Assembly: GCF_014192105.1 (NCBI RefSeq)
Contig: NZ_JACHXK010000019.1
Location: 1-64,000 of the forward strand
Length of the DNA: 64,000 nucleotides
From: Paenibacillus phyllosphaerae
GTDB lineage: Bacteria; Bacillota; Bacilli; Paenibacillales; Paenibacillaceae
Direction: 5' to 3'
This document shows, piece after piece, positions 61,150 to 64,000 of this stretch. The notes beneath the pieces are model-generated. The model was not told the origin of the DNA. It saw only the letters and a program-made list of their open reading frames with translations, and ran no database searches. How positions within the stretch are numbered: position 1 is the stretch's first letter; every line of letters starts with the position of its first letter. The translations under genes and the position numbers were made by a program.

Positions 61150-61539
61150 GTGTCCAACCCTCAACCTGCGGATTATTCGCTGCAATCCGTCATTCCGATC
61201 TTGCGTATGTTCGACGTGACCAAAGCCCTCGAGTTCTATAACGGCTATTTAGGCTTCGCCGTCGATTGGGAGCACCGCTTCGAACCGGGCATGCCGCTCT
61301 ACATGCAGATGAGCTTGGGAAATTGCATCCTTCATTTGTCAGAGCATCATGGCGATTGTACGCCCGGCTCCGCGATCCGCATCGCGACAACCGGCGTGGC
61401 GGACTTCCATCGCAAGCTATCGGCAACTCATTACGGCTACGCTCGTCCCGGTCTTGAAGAGACGCCATGGGGGACGCGTGAAATCCGGGTAGGCGATCCT
61501 TTCGGCAACCGGCTTGTCTTCTATGAGCCTGTGCAATGA
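61150..61539 (+). CDS. Glyoxalase/bleomycin-resistance superfamily protein
   Basis: 129 residues with two beta-alpha-beta repeats (SVIPILRMFDVTKALEFYNGYLGFAVDWEHRF and EIRVGDPFGNRLVFYEPVQ). The His in CILHLSEHHGD and the Glu in FYEP are possible metal ligands. The substrate is unknown. The GTG at 61150 follows AAGGAG; 16 further upstream codons have no ribosome-binding site. Confidence 0.82.
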   Translation: MSNPQPADYSLQSVIPILRMFDVTKALEFYNGYLGFAVDWEHRFEPGMPLYMQMSLGNCILHLSEHHGDCTPGSAIRIATTGVADFHRKLSATHYGYARPGLEETPWGTREIRVGDPFGNRLVFYEPVQ

Positions 61540-61576
61540 GATGCGCCATACGCAGCACGTACACCGGCTTGCTTCC

Positions 61577-62593
61577 CTATACGGGAGCGAGCCGCCCGTC
61601 TATAATGGCAGGCAAAAGATGTTCGAACAGCACGCGCTTCGAATAGATCGCCTCACTCTTGTCCGTCGGTTCTTTGCGAATCGCGGCGACGAGATCAACC
61701 TCCGGCACAACGAAGATATACTGCCCGCCATACCCTTTGGCAAAAAAGCAGTCCACCTCGCCATTATGCTCCTTCGAAGAGATCCACCAATGATAACCGT
61801 ATGCGCCGAAGATCGGAGGTTCATAATGGCTGAAGCCCTTATGGTGCATCTTCGTCGATTGCGCAACCCAATCTGCGGGCAGCACCTGCTCATCTCCCCA
61901 TCTCCCGCCGCGCAAGTAAAGCTGACCGAATTTGGCCATATCCCGCACGCTGAGATGCAGCCCCGCACCGCCTTCATGTACGCCCCCTGCGTGATTCCAT
62001 CTCGGCTTGCGGAAGGACAGCTTGCGGAAGAGATGCTCCTCGGCATAATCGTATACATCCCGGCCCGTAACCCGGCGGAGCAGCGCCGACAGCAGGTGGG
62101 AACCGCCTGAATTATACGTGAATACCTCGCCGGGCACGTGGCCCATCGGACGCTCCCATACGTAACGCACCCAATCATCGGTTCGTTTCATCGCCCAGTA
62201 GGGCTTATCGAACTCCGGCCAATCGAAGCCCGGCGTCATCGCGAGCAGGTGACGAATCTGAATGTCCCGCTTCCTCGGATCGAGATCGATGACGTCTTCA
62301 TGTTCCGGGAAGTAGATCGATACGCTGTCATGCAGGGTGCCCAGCTCTCCCCGGTCGATCGCGATGCCGATCAGCGCGGACAGGATGCTCTTGGTTACCG
62401 AATAGACGGCACCAACCCGATCCGAGCCGGATTCATGATAGTCGATCAGCAGACGATCCCCCTTGAGCAGGACGACATCTTTCACTTTCCATGCGGTCCA
62501 CTCCGGTATATGCCGCGCTATGCGCTTATCATCTAGGCCAACCTCCGCGTCCGTTCCGGCTTCGAAGGATTCCAGCTCCTGAAATCGTTTCAT
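61577..62593 (-). CDS. Serine hydrolase (beta-lactamase class C/PBP fold)
   Basis: 338 residues. Catalytic SxxK in YSVTKSILSALIGIAIDRGE, YxN-like in FTYNSGGSHLLSALL, and a late HxG-like GYGGQYIFVVPE. No signal peptide, so it probably acts in the cytoplasm as an esterase or peptidase rather than a secreted beta-lactamase. GGAAGGAG precedes the ATG. Confidence 0.87.
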   Translation of the reverse strand: MKRFQELESFEAGTDAEVGLDDKRIARHIPEWTAWKVKDVVLLKGDRLLIDYHESGSDRVGAVYSVTKSILSALIGIAIDRGELGTLHDSVSIYFPEHEDVIDLDPRKRDIQIRHLLAMTPGFDWPEFDKPYWAMKRTDDWVRYVWERPMGHVPGEVFTYNSGGSHLLSALLRRVTGRDVYDYAEEHLFRKLSFRKPRWNHAGGVHEGGAGLHLSVRDMAKFGQLYLRGGRWGDEQVLPADWVAQSTKMHHKGFSHYEPPIFGAYGYHWWISSKEHNGEVDCFFAKGYGGQYIFVVPEVDLVAAIRKEPTDKSEAIYSKRVLFEHLLPAIIDGRLAPV

Positions 62594-62745
62594 GCCACCA
62601 CGCTCCTTCCCTATCTATGTAGCATTAACCGCGTTTGGCGAAAACATGAACCCAATCATTATATAACGAGGGGCTGCGCTCGCGACCGATGAAATGCTAC
62701 AATGTGTTGGATACGAGACATTATTGCGATATGGAGGAATGAGCA

Positions 62746-63522
62746 ATGGCATTGATTCAATGCGATTTCTATTCGGAGACTTTGGGCTTGTCCACATCCA
62801 TGAACGTCATTCTGCCCCAACAGACGGTAACGCAGATCGGCATGGATTCAACTGCGGGAACGGGCAAATTCCCGGTGTTATATTTGCTTCACGGCTTGTC
62901 CGACGACCATACGATCTGGCTCCGCCGCACGTCGATCGAGCGGTATGCCGCGGCCTACGGCATTGCGATCGTTATGCCGGCCGTTCATCGGAGTTTCTAT
63001 ACGGACATGAAGCACGGTTACAACTATTGGACGTTCGTTAGCGAAGAGTTGCCGGCGATCGCCCGCTCCTTCTTCCCTTTGTCGGATCGCCGCGAAGATA
63101 ACTTCGTCGCCGGGCTGTCCATGGGCGGATATGGCGCGTTCAAGCTTGGCCTGCGCTGTCCGGACCGGTACGCGGCCGCAGCAAGCTTGTCCGGGGCGAT
63201 GGATATGAACCATTTCTACACGCACTTCAAGACCGAGTTCGAGCGCATCTTCGGCACGAAGGACACCTTCACGGGCAGCCAAGACGATCTGTTCGCGCTC
63301 GCCGCGCAACTGGCTAAGTCGGATGCCAAGCGGCCTGCCCTCTATCAATGCTGCGGCACCGAGGACTTCCTGTATGAGGATAATGTGAAGTTCCGGGACT
63401 ATTTGCGCCAACATCAAATCGACGTTACTTATGAGGAAGAACCCGGCGAGCACGAATGGGGCTACTGGGATATGAAAATCAAGCGCGTGCTCGAGTGGCT
63501 GCCGCTTGCAAGGCGTACATAA
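62746..63522 (+). CDS. Esterase of the tributyrin esterase / S-formylglutathione hydrolase type
   Basis: 258 residues, alpha/beta hydrolase: [25 protein letters not shown], nucleophile elbow [14 protein letters not shown], Asp in [12 protein letters not shown] and His in GEHEWGYWD. Resembles the EstA family of Gram-positive carboxylesterases. GGAGGAATG lies before the ATG. Confidence 0.88.
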   Translation: MALIQCDFYSETLGLSTSMNVILPQQTVTQIGMDSTAGTGKFPVLYLLHGLSDDHTIWLRRTSIERYAAAYGIAIVMPAVHRSFYTDMKHGYNYWTFVSEELPAIARSFFPLSDRREDNFVAGLSMGGYGAFKLGLRCPDRYAAAASLSGAMDMNHFYTHFKTEFERIFGTKDTFTGSQDDLFALAAQLAKSDAKRPALYQCCGTEDFLYEDNVKFRDYLRQHQIDVTYEEEPGEHEWGYWDMKIKRVLEWLPLARRT

Positions 63523-63528
63523 ACAACT

Positions 63529-63558
63529 GAGGCTACGGTCGGTATAGACCCTAGCCTC
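63529..63558. terminator. Bidirectional terminator
   Basis: GAGGCTA and TAGCCTC pair around a 16-base loop between convergent genes, followed by TTTGATTT. Confidence 0.75.
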
Positions 63559-63564
63559 TTTGAT

Positions 63565-64000
63565 TTATAGGGGCGGCTGCTGCGTAATGGCAACCGCGGA
63601 CGGAAAGCTGCCCGTCGGCACGATGGCGATCGGCAGCTGGCTTTGCACGTCGATGACGGCGACATAGCCGAAGGAGAGCAGCGGCACATAAATCTTGGTG
63701 CCGTCGCTGGTGCACGCCAGTCCGTTCGCGCTGCTGCCGCTCGGAAGTTCAACGGAAGTGAGCACTTCTTGACGCGCCGTATTGATCACCGTAAGCTCGT
63801 CGCCTTCGCGGTTCGCGATATAGGCTAATGCGCCATCCGGCGTAATCATCACCGCACTCGGCTTGCCGCCTTTTTCGAGCTCCACGCGAGCGGCGACCAA
63901 TCGCCCTTCGATCTGGATCACGAAGACGCAATTGTATTTGACATCGGTGACGTAGATGGCGCTTCCGTTCGGCAGGAAGGCGGCCGACGAAGGTTGACTG
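63565..64000 (-). CDS. YVTN-type beta-propeller protein, 5' end outside the window
   Basis: The C-terminal 145 residues are visible and the frame stays open to the window edge. It shows repeated blades: AFLPNGSAIYVTDVKYNCVFVI, VMITPDGALAYIANREGDELTVINT and ACTSDGTKIYVPLLSFGYVAVIDV. Such proteins are often surface-attached or secreted. Length and signal peptide cannot be judged. Confidence 0.8.
   Translation of the reverse strand, partial: SQPSSAAFLPNGSAIYVTDVKYNCVFVIQIEGRLVAARVELEKGGKPSAVMITPDGALAYIANREGDELTVINTARQEVLTSVELPSGSSANGLACTSDGTKIYVPLLSFGYVAVIDVQSQLPIAIVPTGSFPSAVAITQQPPL

Overview
The window looks like the chromosome of a Gram-positive, spore-forming Paenibacillus-type bacterium. 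Supporting signs are strong AGGAGG ribosome-binding sites, a mostly GC-moderate backbone, lipoprotein-type transport, the flotillin/NfeD pair, a VanRS-like two-component pair beside a D,D-carboxypeptidase, and IS3 and IS256 remnants. No tRNA, rRNA or CRISPR array was seen.

About 2.3-26.5 kb is a dense osmotic and ionic adaptation region. It starts with an uptake-plus-synthesis cluster for ectoine and hydroxyectoine (ehuBCDA-ectABCD and a coupled membrane protein, 2.5-9.3 kb). A BCCT betaine-type transporter follows at 10.0 kb. Next comes a recognisable c-di-AMP (ydaO/yuaA) riboswitch with promoter and terminator, controlling a KamA-family radical-SAM aminomutase whose substrate residues are unlike lysine 2,3-aminomutase (11.9-13.3 kb). 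A CPA1 Na+/H+ antiporter (14.2 kb) and a complete Mrp antiporter operon with fused A/B subunits (16.8-22.6 kb) come after it. A hydrolase / micro-ORF / NfeD / flotillin operon closes the region (23.4-26.5 kb). A short conserved hairpin-terminator occurs five times. It lies in the leaders of the antiporter, the mrp operon and the hydrolase-flotillin operon (twice in tandem), plus one orphan copy. It is the best candidate here for an unassigned cis-regulatory RNA family.

About 26.6-44.9 kb is an AT-richer accessory island. It holds a large GTPase-like protein, a secreted peptide-like protein with a possible membrane immunity partner, a MerR regulator overlapping a CxxC thioredoxin-fold protein, and a two-gene module with a PIN-like nuclease. 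It also holds an IS256 copy with clean 8-bp target duplication, IS3 and integrase debris, and a XerS-like recombinase that lacks several catalytic residues. Two XRE regulators, an orphan Mu-transposase C-terminal-like domain and a complete Tn7-like tnsABC-tniQ operon with end-type repeats downstream complete it. The other transposon end was not found.

About 45-64 kb is ordinary backbone: a membrane sensor kinase with a degenerate GGDEF domain, a MocR regulator divergent from a DMT exporter, a secreted protein, MsrAB, a LacI regulator and MFS transporter sharing a palindromic operator, and a LysM protein with MPGQ repeats. An AAC(3)-like acetyltransferase, a carboxypeptidase with a two-component system, an ABC exporter, a glyoxalase-fold protein, a serine hydrolase, an esterase and a partial YVTN beta-propeller protein follow.

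Start codons were chosen from ribosome-binding sites and are often shorter than the longest open frame. All functional calls come from motif reading without database searches.
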